This document shows, piece after piece, positions 8,879 through 16,835 of a DNA stretch of 64,000 nt. The notes below the pieces were generated by a model. It was not told where the DNA came from. It saw only the letters and a program-made list of their open reading frames with translations, and ran no database searches. Location of the stretch: the NCBI GenBank assembly GCA_002490835.1, contig DKUU01000039.1:62001-126000 (forward strand). The letters are read 5' to 3'. The stretch's first letter is position 1; every line of letters starts with the position of its first letter. This DNA is from Lachnospiraceae bacterium UBA7196 (GTDB taxonomy: Bacteria; Bacillota; Clostridia; Lachnospirales; Lachnospiraceae). The translations under genes and the position numbers were made by a program.

Positions 8879-10438
8879 TCATTGATTCCCGACTATAAAA
8901 TGAAAATAATAATAGTTTGAATACCGGCTCAATTCATGATTGAACTCCCCAAACCCCATTTTTTCCGGCAATGTCTCTTCATCTGAAAAAAGATTTGTTC
9001 CCAGCGCCAACCTGTTCCCCTCTATATCCACGTCGATTGCCGCAAGCATCGTTGGGAACATATCTACAATAGAAAACGCCCTGTTCGTCGGCCGGCCGGC
9101 TGTCATCCCCTCCGGAAGATTCACAAAACAATTATATATCTTACGGTCGTAATCCCCAATATCATCCCAAAAATCAGCCTTCATGCTTAAATGATCTCCG
9201 GTGATCACGATCGTCGTATTTTCATACCAATCTTGCTGACTCATCCAGCCAACAAACTGTGCCGCTTGTCTGCTGGCACAGGCGAGCACGTTTTCATACG
9301 GCCTCTCATATGTATCCCCGCACAATTCGCACAGATACCCGTCTCCCGGATGCGTATCAACCGTCAGCATCATAAAACAAAAGGCTTCATCCCGCTGGGC
9401 GATATCTGTCAATTGCTGCTTGGCATACTCGTAAAGTTTCTTATCCTCCATCCCCCAAAACACATGGTAGTCTTCCGGAATGATCCCATCCCGCTTAGCT
9501 GTCGAATAATCCAGTATCGTAAAATCTCCGTGCTTTTCATAAAAATCCTTACGTCCGCCAAAAACCGCTTCCGAACCGCACATAAAATAATTTTGATAGC
9601 CGTTCTTTGCAAGCACTTCCCCTAATCCTGTCAGTCCCGGCGCAAAATTTGTATATTCACCGGCATCATTTCCGTCCACCGGCAGTTTGTAAGGCACTCC
9701 CGCAGCGCTGGCAAACAAACCGCCCATTGTCCAGCCCGTCTCTGCCGTATTTCCTGCCCCACCCAAGTCTTCATCATTAGAAAAATACACATTCTCCTGC
9801 GCAAGCTTTGTCAGCTCCGGAATTAAATTAACCGGTTTCCCGCCACCTTCCTGCACAGAGGCATAAGTGGTTTCCATCGACTCCAAATAGATGACGATCA
9901 GATTTCTCTTCTTTTCCGGAAACGTGAGAGCAATAGATTTCGGATCGACATATTCCGATTCAAAAATGGTAGAGACATTGGATATATTTTCCACATATGC
10001 GGGTATCCCGACCGCTTCGGCCTTATGCCAGACACACACGCATAAGATAATGATACATGCCCATAAAATTGCGACTTTCCTTATTTTCGCGTGCTTTCTC
10101 AACCCCCCCCCCCCAATACATAATCTGAGTTTGCCGATCTGTATTTTCGTTTCCAAATAAATCCTGCCCGCCATCATATCGTACAGTGTGTAGCCAACCG
10201 TTCCCGCTACCGCAAAAAATGCGGAAGGATACAGACATGTATTCACATAATCGCTAAGCAGTCCCGCTTCCGTTCCCTTCAGCGGACTGAAAAGCTGATA
10301 CAAAGCAATCGAAAAATCCACATGATTAAAATTTGCCAAGAACCAATTAGCCGAAGCCAATAATAAAATCATAAAAAACAAAAATGCAAACAATAATACT
10401 TTACTGGCAATTTCCCATGTTATCTTCCATCTTTTCAT
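8879..10438 (-). CDS. LTA synthase-like phosphoglycerol transferase (sulfatase fold)
   Basis: 519 residues. Several transmembrane helices occupy about residues 10-160; the extracellular alkaline-phosphatase/sulfatase-type domain starts at KKRNLIVIYLESMETTY, where the Glu and Thr correspond to the metal ligand and nucleophile of LtaS-type enzymes. Later conserved pieces are CGSEAVFGGRKDFYEKHGDF, HVFWGMEDKKLYEYAK, LTVDTHPGDGYLC and ITGDHLSM. Family members polymerise glycerol phosphate from phosphatidylglycerol or modify envelope glycans. The ATG at 10438 has GAGGG 6-7 bases upstream. Within the gene, codons 109-112 are four GGG codons, a 12-G tract lying before the catalytic domain, so slippage would abolish enzyme production. 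Confidence 0.88.
   Translation of the reverse strand: MKRWKITWEIASKVLLFAFLFFMILLLASANWFLANFNHVDFSIALYQLFSPLKGTEAGLLSDYVNTCLYPSAFFAVAGTVGYTLYDMMAGRIYLETKIQIGKLRLCIGGGGLRKHAKIRKVAILWACIIILCVCVWHKAEAVGIPAYVENISNVSTIFESEYVDPKSIALTFPEKKRNLIVIYLESMETTYASVQEGGGKPVNLIPELTKLAQENVYFSNDEDLGGAGNTAETGWTMGGLFASAAGVPYKLPVDGNDAGEYTNFAPGLTGLGEVLAKNGYQNYFMCGSEAVFGGRKDFYEKHGDFTILDYSTAKRDGIIPEDYHVFWGMEDKKLYEYAKQQLTDIAQRDEAFCFMMLTVDTHPGDGYLCELCGDTYERPYENVLACASRQAAQFVGWMSQQDWYENTTIVITGDHLSMKADFWDDIGDYDRKIYNCFVNLPEGMTAGRPTNRAFSIVDMFPTMLAAIDVDIEGNRLALGTNLFSDEETLPEKMGFGEFNHELSRYSNYYYFHFIVGNQ
10103..10114 (-). repeat. 12-base homopolymeric G tract inside the LTA-synthase-like gene
   Basis: Twelve consecutive C on the plus strand are twelve G on the coding strand, read as four glycines. 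The current length keeps the frame open. Homopolymers of this length in coding DNA are known slippage hot spots and underlie phase variation in many surface-structure genes. Confidence 0.9.
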
Positions 10439-10751
10439 CATATGCCCTCACAGTTACCGTTATCTTTATGTATTTTCTGATGATTTCTTCCACATAGGGA
10501 ATCAAAACCGCCATCACGAGCGCAATCGTCGTATATTTAATAAAAAAGGAGAAACTGCCGAAAGCCTCCGACGTTACCCCTGACAATCCCAGCCCATAGG
10601 TAATAACAGCCGTTGTTAAAAAAACATTGACCATCACATAAATTCCATAGCAAAACAATAAATTCGGAATAGACTGCACTGTAAGCGTCCTTTTCCGCTC
10701 CCTCAGCAATACGCTTACGATCGCCGGACATAAAAGACCTATGATTTCCAT
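10401..10751 (-). CDS. Small polytopic membrane protein of unknown function
   Basis: 116 residues with three hydrophobic stretches (about 3-14, 28-52 and 66-86) and a basic, then acidic tail. I do not recognise the family. The start at 10751 is supported by GGAGG 7 bases upstream. Its 3' end overlaps the LTA-synthase-like gene by 38 bases in another frame, so translational coupling is likely. The position upstream of an envelope phosphoglycerol transferase and a GDPD suggests an accessory subunit or export partner for the same pathway, but the sequence itself shows only a membrane protein. Confidence 0.65.
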   Translation of the reverse strand: MEIIGLLCPAIVSVLLRERKRTLTVQSIPNLLFCYGIYVMVNVFLTTAVITYGLGLSGVTSEAFGSFSFFIKYTTIALVMAVLIPYVEEIIRKYIKITVTVRAYDEKMEDNMGNCQ

Positions 10752-10883
10752 ATCGCATCCTCCCTTAAACCATGTATATAACGCGCTATTCCTTCCAGAC
10801 CAGAATACTATTTCTGGCAGATTATTTCAAGCAAAACTAAAAACTGCCGTATCAAAACCGCCTGTCTGTTTGGCCGTTCCATC

Positions 10884-10916
10884 AAAAAACCTCCGCCAGA
10901 TACCATCTGCCGGAGG
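10884..10916 (-). terminator. Rho-independent terminator of tRNA-Gln
   Basis: On the minus strand CCTCCGGCAGAT and ATCTGGCGGAGG pair with one mismatch around a GGT loop and are followed by six T. The hairpin begins 7 bases after the 3' end of the tRNA. The remaining interval 10752-10883 holds nothing I could identify apart from the upstream region of the small membrane protein gene. Confidence 0.9.
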
Positions 10917-10922
10917 CTCCTA

Positions 10923-10994
10923 CTGGGCTACAAGGATTCGAACCTTGAAATGACGGAGTCAGAGTCCGTTGCCTTACCGTTTGGCGATAGCCCA
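10923..10994 (-). tRNA. tRNA-Gln, anticodon CTG
   Basis: All arms are visible on the minus strand: acceptor TGGGCTA with TAGCCCA, D-arm GCCAAACGGTAAGGC, anticodon stem ACGGA with TCCGT around the loop CTCTGAC (anticodon CTG, reading CAG), and T-arm CAAGG TTCGAAT CCTTG. The discriminator base is G and CCA is not encoded. The gene is a single-tRNA unit between the glnN terminator/promoter element and its own terminator. No second tRNA accompanies it. Confidence 0.97.
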
Positions 10995-11007
10995 TCAACA
11001 ATTAGCA

Positions 11008-11036
11008 ATTATAAAGGAAAAAGGGCAGTTTGGCAA
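11008..11036 (-). promoter_or_regulatory. tRNA-Gln promoter embedded in the glnN terminator
   Basis: On the minus strand TTGCCA (11031-11036) and TATAAT (11008-11013) are exactly 17 bases apart, and the tRNA begins at 10994, fitting a short leader. The -35 hexamer is the loop of the glnN terminator hairpin, and the spacer contains its 3' arm. Confidence 0.8.
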
Positions 11037-11047
11037 GCCCTTTTTCC
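11016..11047 (-). terminator. Rho-independent terminator of glnN
   Basis: A perfect 11-base stem (GGAAAAAGGGC with GCCCTTTTTCC) and a 10-base loop, followed by TTTATAATT on the minus strand. It lies 11 bases after the glnN stop codon. Confidence 0.9.
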
Positions 11048-11058
11048 TATTTTTTTTA

Positions 11059-13170
11059 TTAAATTTCAAACATCAGCTCGCCGTAGGTCGGGATCGGCCA
11101 GTATTCCTTATCCACGATCATCTCCAGCGCATCCGCGGGAGCCCGCAGTTCATCCATGATAACCTTGACGGTATCCTTATAGAAGAAGGCCTGTTTCTTG
11201 GCATCCTCGATCGCGGAAGCCTCCTTTTCCGCCTTTTTCAGCTTATCAAGCGCGGTCTGCATCGCAGCCAGTTTCTCGCCCACCTCGGTCAGAAGCGTAT
11301 CCTGCATCGTGGCATCCGCGCCGGCCGTCTTCACCGCGTTCACGGTATCGGCAAGCTCCTTCGTATAGCGCACGACCGCGGGAATAATCTGTTTACCCGC
11401 CATATCGATCATGGTCAGCGCCTCAATGTTGATGGACTTTGCGTAAGTCTCATAAATGATCTCTTCTCTGGATTCCAGCTCCACTTTTGTAAAGATGCCG
11501 AACTTCTCAAACAGCTTCACGGCCTTGTCGGTGGTGATCGTTTCCGCCGCCTCGATCATGGACTTGATGTTGGGCAGACCTCTCCTTGCGGCCTCCTCCA
11601 CCCACTCGTCGGAGTAGCCGTTGCCGTTGAAGATGATCCTCTGGTGCCTGGTCATGTACTCCTTGATGAGATCGTGGATCGCCACTTCCCTATTCTGCGC
11701 CTGTTCCAGTCTGTCCGCCGCCTCGCAGAACGCCTCCGCCACGATTGCGTTCAGCGTGGTGTTCGGGCTGGCGATGGAATCCGCGCTGCCCACCATACGG
11801 AACTCGAATTTATTACCCGTGAAGGCAAAAGGCGAGGTCCTGTTTCTGTCCGTCGCATCCTTCTGGAAATCAGGCAGGGTAGAAACGCCTGTCTCAAGGA
11901 TACCGCCCTCCTTAACGCTCGTTGCCGCGCCGGTCTCAATGAGCTGGTTCACCACATCCTCAAGCTGCTCGCCAAGGAAGATGGAGATGATCGCCGGCGG
12001 CGCCTCGTTCGCGCCCAGTCTGTGATCGTTGCCGACGTCGGAAGCGGACTGTCTAAGCAGATCCGCATGGGTATCCACCGCCTTCAGGATGCAGGCAAGC
12101 ACCAGTAAGAACTGTACGTTCTCATTAGGGGTGTCGCCGGGATCGAGAAGGTTCACGCCGTTGTCGGTGGTGATCGACCAGTTGTCATGCTTACCGGAAC
12201 CGTTCACGCCCGCGTAAGGCTTTTCATGTAATAAACAACGCATGTTATGTTTAACAGCCACCCGCTTCATGGTCTCCATTACGATCTGGTTGTGATCGAC
12301 CGCGATATTGGCCGTCTCATAAATAGGCGCAAGCTCATGCTGGGCGGGCGCCACTTCGTTATGCTGGGTCTTTGCCGTCACGCCCAGCTTCCACAATTCT
12401 TCGTTCAGGTCCTTCATATAAGCTCCCACGCGCTCTCTGATGACGCCGAAGTAATGATCCTCCATCTCCTGCCCTTTGGGTGCCGGCGCACCGAAAAGGG
12501 TACGGCCTGCAAACATCAGGTCGGTCCTCTTCATAAACAGGTCCTTATCCACAAGGAAATATTCTTGCTCCGGACCCACGGAAGCGGTCACCTTGGTCGC
12601 CTCGTTATTGCCAAACAGCCGCACGATACGCAGCGCCTGTTCGCTCAGCGCCTCCATCGAACGCAGAAGCGGCGTTTTTTTGTCGAGCGCCTCGCCCGTG
12701 TAAGAGCAGAACGCCGTAGGGATACAAAGGATCGTGCCGCAGCCGGACTCTTTCAAAAATGCCGGAGACGTGATATCCCATGCCGTGTAGCCCCTCGCCT
12801 CAAAGGTCGCCCGCAGGCCGCCCGACGGGAAGGAGGAGGCATCCGGCTCGCCCTTGATCAACTCCTTGCCGGAGAACTCGGTCAGCATCTTGCCCAGATC
12901 ATCGGGATGCGACACAAAGGCGTCGTGCTTCTCCGCCGTGATGCCGGTCAGCGGCTGGAACCAGTGCGTGTAATGGGTCGCGCCGTTCTCCACCGCCCAG
13001 TCCTTCATGGCCTTAGCCACGATATTTGCGGTGTTCATGGAAAGCTCACCGCCCTCAGTCATCACCTTCACCACTTCCTTGTAGGCGCTTCTCGTGAGAC
13101 GCTCCTGCATCTTGCCGAGGGTGAACACGTTCTTTGCAAAAATCTCTTCCACATTGAATACTTCGCTCAT
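11059..13170 (-). CDS. glnN: Glutamine synthetase type III
   Basis: 703 residues, the size of the large GSIII class found in Clostridia and Bacteroidetes rather than the ~450-residue GSI. It starts MSEVFNVEEIFAKNVF; GGAGGA stands just before the ATG at 13170. Recognisable blocks include FPSGGLRATFEARGYTAWD, VGPEQEYFLVDK, KTQHNEVAPAQHELAPIYE, EKPYAGVNGSGKHDNWS (ATP-binding loop) and the NGNGYSDEWVEEA region. The enzyme condenses ammonium and glutamate to glutamine at the expense of ATP. It is transcribed alone from the promoter at 13268-13296 and ends in a strong terminator that overlaps the tRNA-Gln promoter. Confidence 0.97.
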   Translation of the reverse strand: MSEVFNVEEIFAKNVFTLGKMQERLTRSAYKEVVKVMTEGGELSMNTANIVAKAMKDWAVENGATHYTHWFQPLTGITAEKHDAFVSHPDDLGKMLTEFSGKELIKGEPDASSFPSGGLRATFEARGYTAWDITSPAFLKESGCGTILCIPTAFCSYTGEALDKKTPLLRSMEALSEQALRIVRLFGNNEATKVTASVGPEQEYFLVDKDLFMKRTDLMFAGRTLFGAPAPKGQEMEDHYFGVIRERVGAYMKDLNEELWKLGVTAKTQHNEVAPAQHELAPIYETANIAVDHNQIVMETMKRVAVKHNMRCLLHEKPYAGVNGSGKHDNWSITTDNGVNLLDPGDTPNENVQFLLVLACILKAVDTHADLLRQSASDVGNDHRLGANEAPPAIISIFLGEQLEDVVNQLIETGAATSVKEGGILETGVSTLPDFQKDATDRNRTSPFAFTGNKFEFRMVGSADSIASPNTTLNAIVAEAFCEAADRLEQAQNREVAIHDLIKEYMTRHQRIIFNGNGYSDEWVEEAARRGLPNIKSMIEAAETITTDKAVKLFEKFGIFTKVELESREEIIYETYAKSINIEALTMIDMAGKQIIPAVVRYTKELADTVNAVKTAGADATMQDTLLTEVGEKLAAMQTALDKLKKAEKEASAIEDAKKQAFFYKDTVKVIMDELRAPADALEMIVDKEYWPIPTYGELMFEI

Positions 13171-13267
13171 AATCTCCTCCATCCCGGTTTCAAAAAAATG
13201 CGCCCCAAAAAAACACCCTTTTTTGGAACGCCATCGTTCTGAATACCTGTATACAATTTCTGTATCT

Positions 13268-13296
13268 AAGATACTCTACTTTGAAAGAAAATGCAA
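13268..13296 (-). promoter_or_regulatory. Promoter of glnN
   Basis: TTGCAT (13291-13296) and TATCTT (13268-13273) with a 17-base spacer on the minus strand. Transcription would start near 13261, leaving a leader of about 90 bases before the ATG at 13170. I see no known ammonium-responsive riboswitch fold in that leader. Confidence 0.65.
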
Positions 13297-13299
13297 GCC

Positions 13300-14622
13300 C
13301 TAATTTTTACTTTTTTCTAATATGATAAAAAACAGCGTATCCCCCACCGCATACAACGGCAGATCGACAAGTCCGTCTCCCTCCCTGTAGTCCGCCATCG
13401 ATGTGCGGATCGAAAGCTCCGGATCAAACTTTTCCCGATAAGTTTTCAGGCTCTTTGCTTTCAGATTCACTTCCGCTTTCACTTCAACAGGCACACTCTG
13501 TCCGCCGGCATCCAAGACAAAATCAATTTCGCAGGAGCCCCTGTCATTGGTGTAATAATAAATTCCCAGATCATCTATGGTTATCAACTGCTGACACACG
13601 TATTGCTCGGTCAGCGCTCCCTTAAACTCCGTAAACAGATCGCTGCCTTCCAGCAATACGCGCTGGTGCAGCCCGGTCATACAACCGAGAAGCCCCACAT
13701 CCACGAAAAAGAGTTTAAAGGCCTTTAGGTCCTCATATGCTTTTAACGGAATCCCCGGCGAGTTCACACGGCTGACCCTGTGTACCAGCCCGCAGTCGCA
13801 AAGCCACATGATCGCCGTCTCATACTCTTTTGCCCTCCCGCCTTCACGCACAAGGCCATAGACAAACTTCTTGTTTTCTTTCGCAAGCTGGGAAGGTATG
13901 CTGTTCCATACCATACGGATCTTTGGCACGATCTCTATCGGCGCATGCTTGGAAAAATCCTGTTCGTACGCTGTCAAAATACGCTTTTGTATCTCCCGCA
14001 CCGCATTAAAATCCTTTTCCTCGGCAAAGGACTGCACTGCCTCCGGCATGCCGCCGACAAAATAATACTGTTTCAGCGCATCGATATAGGTCTGTTTAAA
14101 AGCCATGATCATCGGCCAGTCCTGACGCTCCAGCAGCCCGGCAAAACGCGCATCTGCAGTCGCCAGCAAAAACTCCCGAAAAGAAAGCGGGTAAAGACTC
14201 AGAAAGTCCACCTTGCCCACCGGATAGGATGTCCCCTCATGCAGGGCAATTCCCAGCAGGGAACCGGCGCAGATAATATGATACTGCGGCGCATTTTCAT
14301 AGAAATATTTGAGGGCAGACAGCGCCCTCGGTACTTCCTGCACTTCATCAAACAGTAACAGCGTGCTGTCCGCATTTATTTTTTTTCCGGCATACAGCTC
14401 GAAACCCTCGATCAGACGGTCCGTATCCAGATCGGAGACAAATAGCTGCGCCATCACGGAATTGGAGTCAAAATTAATATATACCGTGTCAGCATAAGCC
14501 TGCCTGCCAAATTCCTTCATCAGCCATGTTTTGCCGACCTGTCTCGCCCCTTCAATGATCAACGGCTTGCGGCGCTTGCTCTCTTTCCACCGATATAGTT
14601 TTTCAATCGCATCCCGATACAT
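13300..14622 (-). CDS. AAA-type ATPase with C-terminal DUF4143 domain
   Basis: 440 residues from the ATG at 14622 (GGAGG 7 bases upstream). The N-terminus has Walker A GARQVGKTWLMKEF (about 24-37) and Walker B LLLFDEVQEVP (about 91-101), followed by CAGSLLG, a sensor-like motif. The C-terminal half contains the DUF4143 winged helix and a PD-(D/E)XK-like core, ending in EIDFVLDAGGQSVPVEVKAE. Such proteins are common single genes in gut anaerobes; their role is not established, and proposals include defence or toxin-related functions. The gene stands alone with its own promoter and no partner, so the context gives no help. Confidence 0.85.
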   Translation of the reverse strand: MYRDAIEKLYRWKESKRRKPLIIEGARQVGKTWLMKEFGRQAYADTVYINFDSNSVMAQLFVSDLDTDRLIEGFELYAGKKINADSTLLLFDEVQEVPRALSALKYFYENAPQYHIICAGSLLGIALHEGTSYPVGKVDFLSLYPLSFREFLLATADARFAGLLERQDWPMIMAFKQTYIDALKQYYFVGGMPEAVQSFAEEKDFNAVREIQKRILTAYEQDFSKHAPIEIVPKIRMVWNSIPSQLAKENKKFVYGLVREGGRAKEYETAIMWLCDCGLVHRVSRVNSPGIPLKAYEDLKAFKLFFVDVGLLGCMTGLHQRVLLEGSDLFTEFKGALTEQYVCQQLITIDDLGIYYYTNDRGSCEIDFVLDAGGQSVPVEVKAEVNLKAKSLKTYREKFDPELSIRTSMADYREGDGLVDLPLYAVGDTLFFIILEKSKN

Positions 14623-14653
14623 GCTTGTCCCTCCACAAAAATCGTACAAGCCT

Positions 14654-14682
14654 ATTATACCATGACGCTAGCAGAAACACAA
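14654..14682 (-). promoter_or_regulatory. Promoter of the DUF4143 ATPase gene
   Basis: On the minus strand TTGTGT (14677-14682), 17 bases, then TATAAT (14654-14659) preceded by TGG, an extended -10. Between this promoter and the U32 gene end at 14785 the DNA is AT-rich with an imperfect inverted repeat around 14728-14761 (CGTATGAAAAAG... with ...TTTTTTACG), which may act as the terminator of the preceding operon. Confidence 0.7.
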
Positions 14683-14784
14683 CATTTATTGCAATGAAAA
14701 ACTGTGTATATGTATCATTTTATCGTATGAAAAAGTGTAATATATACATTTTTTACGACGAAAATGGTGGTTTCTCGGAGATAA

Positions 14785-16185
14785 TCACAAAGTAATTTTC
14801 TCCCGCCGAGTTTCGCTCTGCGGAACTCGCAGAGATACTTCCGCAGGAAGTTTCTCTTTGCGGAGGATATCCCCCACCCCGGCCTTGGCGGTCAGCTCTA
14901 CCTCGATGATCTGCTTCGGGTGCGGACAGGATTCCACGGGACTGCCTTCCCCGTCATACATGGCAAGTACCTTGACGGGAACATTCCCGCCGTCCGGCTT
15001 CATGATCTCGATCTCATCCCCCACGCAGAATTTATTGCGCTGTTCAATGCGGGCGCGGCAGATAGCCCGTGCGTCCCGTGTCTCTTCCGCCGCAGCCGCA
15101 ACGTACGCCGTCCGAACCTCTTCCTCTGCTGCCGCATCGTACGCCATTCGAACTTCCCCTGCCTCTTCCGCATCGTACATGATCACCGCGCTCACGATCC
15201 CCAGATAGACGGCCTCGCTCACATAGGTGCTTTCGTCATAAATCTGCGTATTCTCATCCGCTTTTCCAAAATAAAAGCCGGTGGTGAATTTCCGGTAGGT
15301 ACATTTACCGATCTCCGCCCGATACCAGTCCATGTTAGCGCGGTATTTTTCTTCGGAATCAAAGTAATCGTCGATCGCCCGCCTGTAGGTGCGCGCCACG
15401 GTGGCCACATAGAGGGCTGTCTTCATCCTGCCTTCTATCTTAAAGCTGTCGATCCCCGCCTCCACAAGCTCCGGAATGTGTTCTATCATATTGAGGTCCT
15501 TGGAATTAAAGAGAAAGGTGCCGCGGTCATTCTCAAAGACGGGCAGATATTCGCCCGGCCTCGTCTCCTCCGCCAGCGCATACTTCCAGCGGCAGGGATG
15601 GGTGCAGGCGCCGCTGTTCGCGCTGCGTCCGGTAAAATAGCTGCTCAAAAGACAGCGTCCTGAATAGGAGATGCACATTGCGCCATGTACAAAGCTCTCG
15701 ATCTCCATCTCCTGCGGGATCCGTTCGCGAATTTCCTTAATCTCCCGCAGGGAAAGCTCTCTTGCCGACACGACGCGCTTTGCGCCCTGCTCCTGCCAGA
15801 AGCGGTAGGTCAGATAATTGGTGTTGTTGGCCTGCGTGGAAATATGGATGTCGATCTCCGGACAGATCTCTCTCGCCAGCAGAAACATCCCCGGATCGGC
15901 GATAATCAGGGCATCCGGCTTGAGGGCTTTCAGCTCCTGAAAGTAGTCTCTCGCGCCCTCCAGATCGTAATTATGCGCTAAAATATTTGCCGTAACATAT
16001 ACACGCACGCCGTTATCGTGGGCATAGGCGATCCCTTGCGCCATCTCTTCCATGGAAAAGTTCTTCGCCTTGGCCCGCAGGCCGTACGCTTCTCCGCCGA
16101 TATAGACCGCGTCCGCGCCAAAAATAACACCTGTTTTTAATACTTCCAGACTGGAGGCCGGAACGAGCAACTCTGGTTTTTTCAT
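14785..16185 (-). CDS. U32-family peptidase-like protein, probable tRNA uridine hydroxylase (TrhP/YrrN/YrrO type)
   Basis: 466 residues. It shows the U32 signature (ESFVHGAMCISYSGRCLLS..TGRSANSGACTHPCRW) with four cysteines near 171, 178, 194 and 198 that would bind an iron-sulfur cluster, and the FKIEGRMK motif near 248. U32 proteins encoded beside a YrrM-type methyltransferase are prephenate-dependent tRNA U34 hydroxylases in B. subtilis and E. coli; the same pairing here suggests the same role. The start codon ATG overlaps the stop of the methyltransferase gene by one base. Residues about 337-375 are an Ala/Glu-rich insert built from three imperfect 12-13-residue repeats that is not part of the family core. 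The pathway role is inferred from synteny. Confidence 0.82.
   Translation of the reverse strand: MKKPELLVPASSLEVLKTGVIFGADAVYIGGEAYGLRAKAKNFSMEEMAQGIAYAHDNGVRVYVTANILAHNYDLEGARDYFQELKALKPDALIIADPGMFLLAREICPEIDIHISTQANNTNYLTYRFWQEQGAKRVVSARELSLREIKEIRERIPQEMEIESFVHGAMCISYSGRCLLSSYFTGRSANSGACTHPCRWKYALAEETRPGEYLPVFENDRGTFLFNSKDLNMIEHIPELVEAGIDSFKIEGRMKTALYVATVARTYRRAIDDYFDSEEKYRANMDWYRAEIGKCTYRKFTTGFYFGKADENTQIYDESTYVSEAVYLGIVSAVIMYDAEEAGEVRMAYDAAAEEEVRTAYVAAAAEETRDARAICRARIEQRNKFCVGDEIEIMKPDGGNVPVKVLAMYDGEGSPVESCPHPKQIIEVELTAKAGVGDILRKEKLPAEVSLRVPQSETRREKITL
15067..15177 (-). repeat. Imperfect tandem repeat inside the U32 gene
   Basis: Three copies of a 36-39-base unit encode YDA-EEAGEVRMA, YDAAAEEEVRTA and YVAAAAEETRDA. 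Each copy keeps the reading frame. It inserts a flexible, charged segment between two conserved parts of the protein. Confidence 0.75.
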
Positions 16186-16835
16186 CACGTTCTCCTATTT
16201 TTTACAGATACCGTCACCCCGTCGCCCACGGGCAGGATCGTCGTCGTAAGCGCATCGTTGTGGGTCAGTTCAAAGAGATATTCCCGCATCCGGCTGTGGA
16301 TGGTGCGGTCCCTCCTCTCAACGGCAAACCTTGATTCCAAGATATCGCCGTCCTGCAGCACATTGTCAGAAACTAACAGGCCGCCCGGCGCCAGCAGGCG
16401 CAGAACCTCCGGCAGAAACGCAGGATACTGTCCCTTGGCCGCGTCCATAAAGATCATATCGTAGGGGCCTGAAAGCTCTTTTAAGATATCGGCAGCATCC
16501 CCCGCAAGCAGCGTGACCGCATCTTCCCTGCCCGCCCGCCGGAAATTTTCCCTTGCCGCAAGGATCCGTCTCTCCACCTTTTCAACGGTAGTGACGTGAC
16601 AGCCCGCCGGCGCGTATTCGCTCATCAAAAGCGCAGAAAAACCAACGGCGCATCCCACCTCCAAAATGGACATGGGCCTATGCAGCGCGAGCAGGAACCG
16701 CAAAAGTCCCTGCGTCTGCGTGCGTATGATTGGCTCGTTGGTTTCTAAAGCTTCCTGTTCGATCTGATCTAAAAAGGGGGTGTTTCCCCTGTCAAACGAC
16801 GCAAGAAAAACATCCAGCCGCTCCTTGTCGATCAC
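16185..16835 (-). CDS. trmR: Class I SAM-dependent O-methyltransferase, probable tRNA 5-hydroxyuridine methyltransferase TrmR
   Basis: 216 residues from a GTG start with AGGAGG 7 bases upstream. The Rossmann methyltransferase motifs are ILEVGCAVGFSALLMSEYAP (motif I), VTTVEKVE, and DMIFMDAAKGQYPAFLP; the family is the O-methyltransferase 3 group that includes B. subtilis YrrM/TrmR, which makes 5-methoxyuridine at tRNA position 34. Immediate overlap with a U32 gene downstream and an MltG-like gene upstream reproduces the yrrL-yrrM-yrrN/O order of B. subtilis. Enzyme class is clear; the tRNA substrate is inferred from that order. Confidence 0.85.
   Translation of the reverse strand: MIDKERLDVFLASFDRGNTPFLDQIEQEALETNEPIIRTQTQGLLRFLLALHRPMSILEVGCAVGFSALLMSEYAPAGCHVTTVEKVERRILAARENFRRAGREDAVTLLAGDAADILKELSGPYDMIFMDAAKGQYPAFLPEVLRLLAPGGLLVSDNVLQDGDILESRFAVERRDRTIHSRMREYLFELTHNDALTTTILPVGDGVTVSVKNRRT

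Noticed and set aside
10969..12108. A 379-codon plus-strand reading frame starting in the tRNA and running opposite glnN
   Set aside because: It begins inside a tRNA and a terminator and mirrors conserved glutamine synthetase codons.
13300..14622. DUF4143 ATPase as part of a toxin-antitoxin or defence island
   Set aside because: No partner gene or mobile-element signature is adjacent; it stands between housekeeping units with its own promoter.
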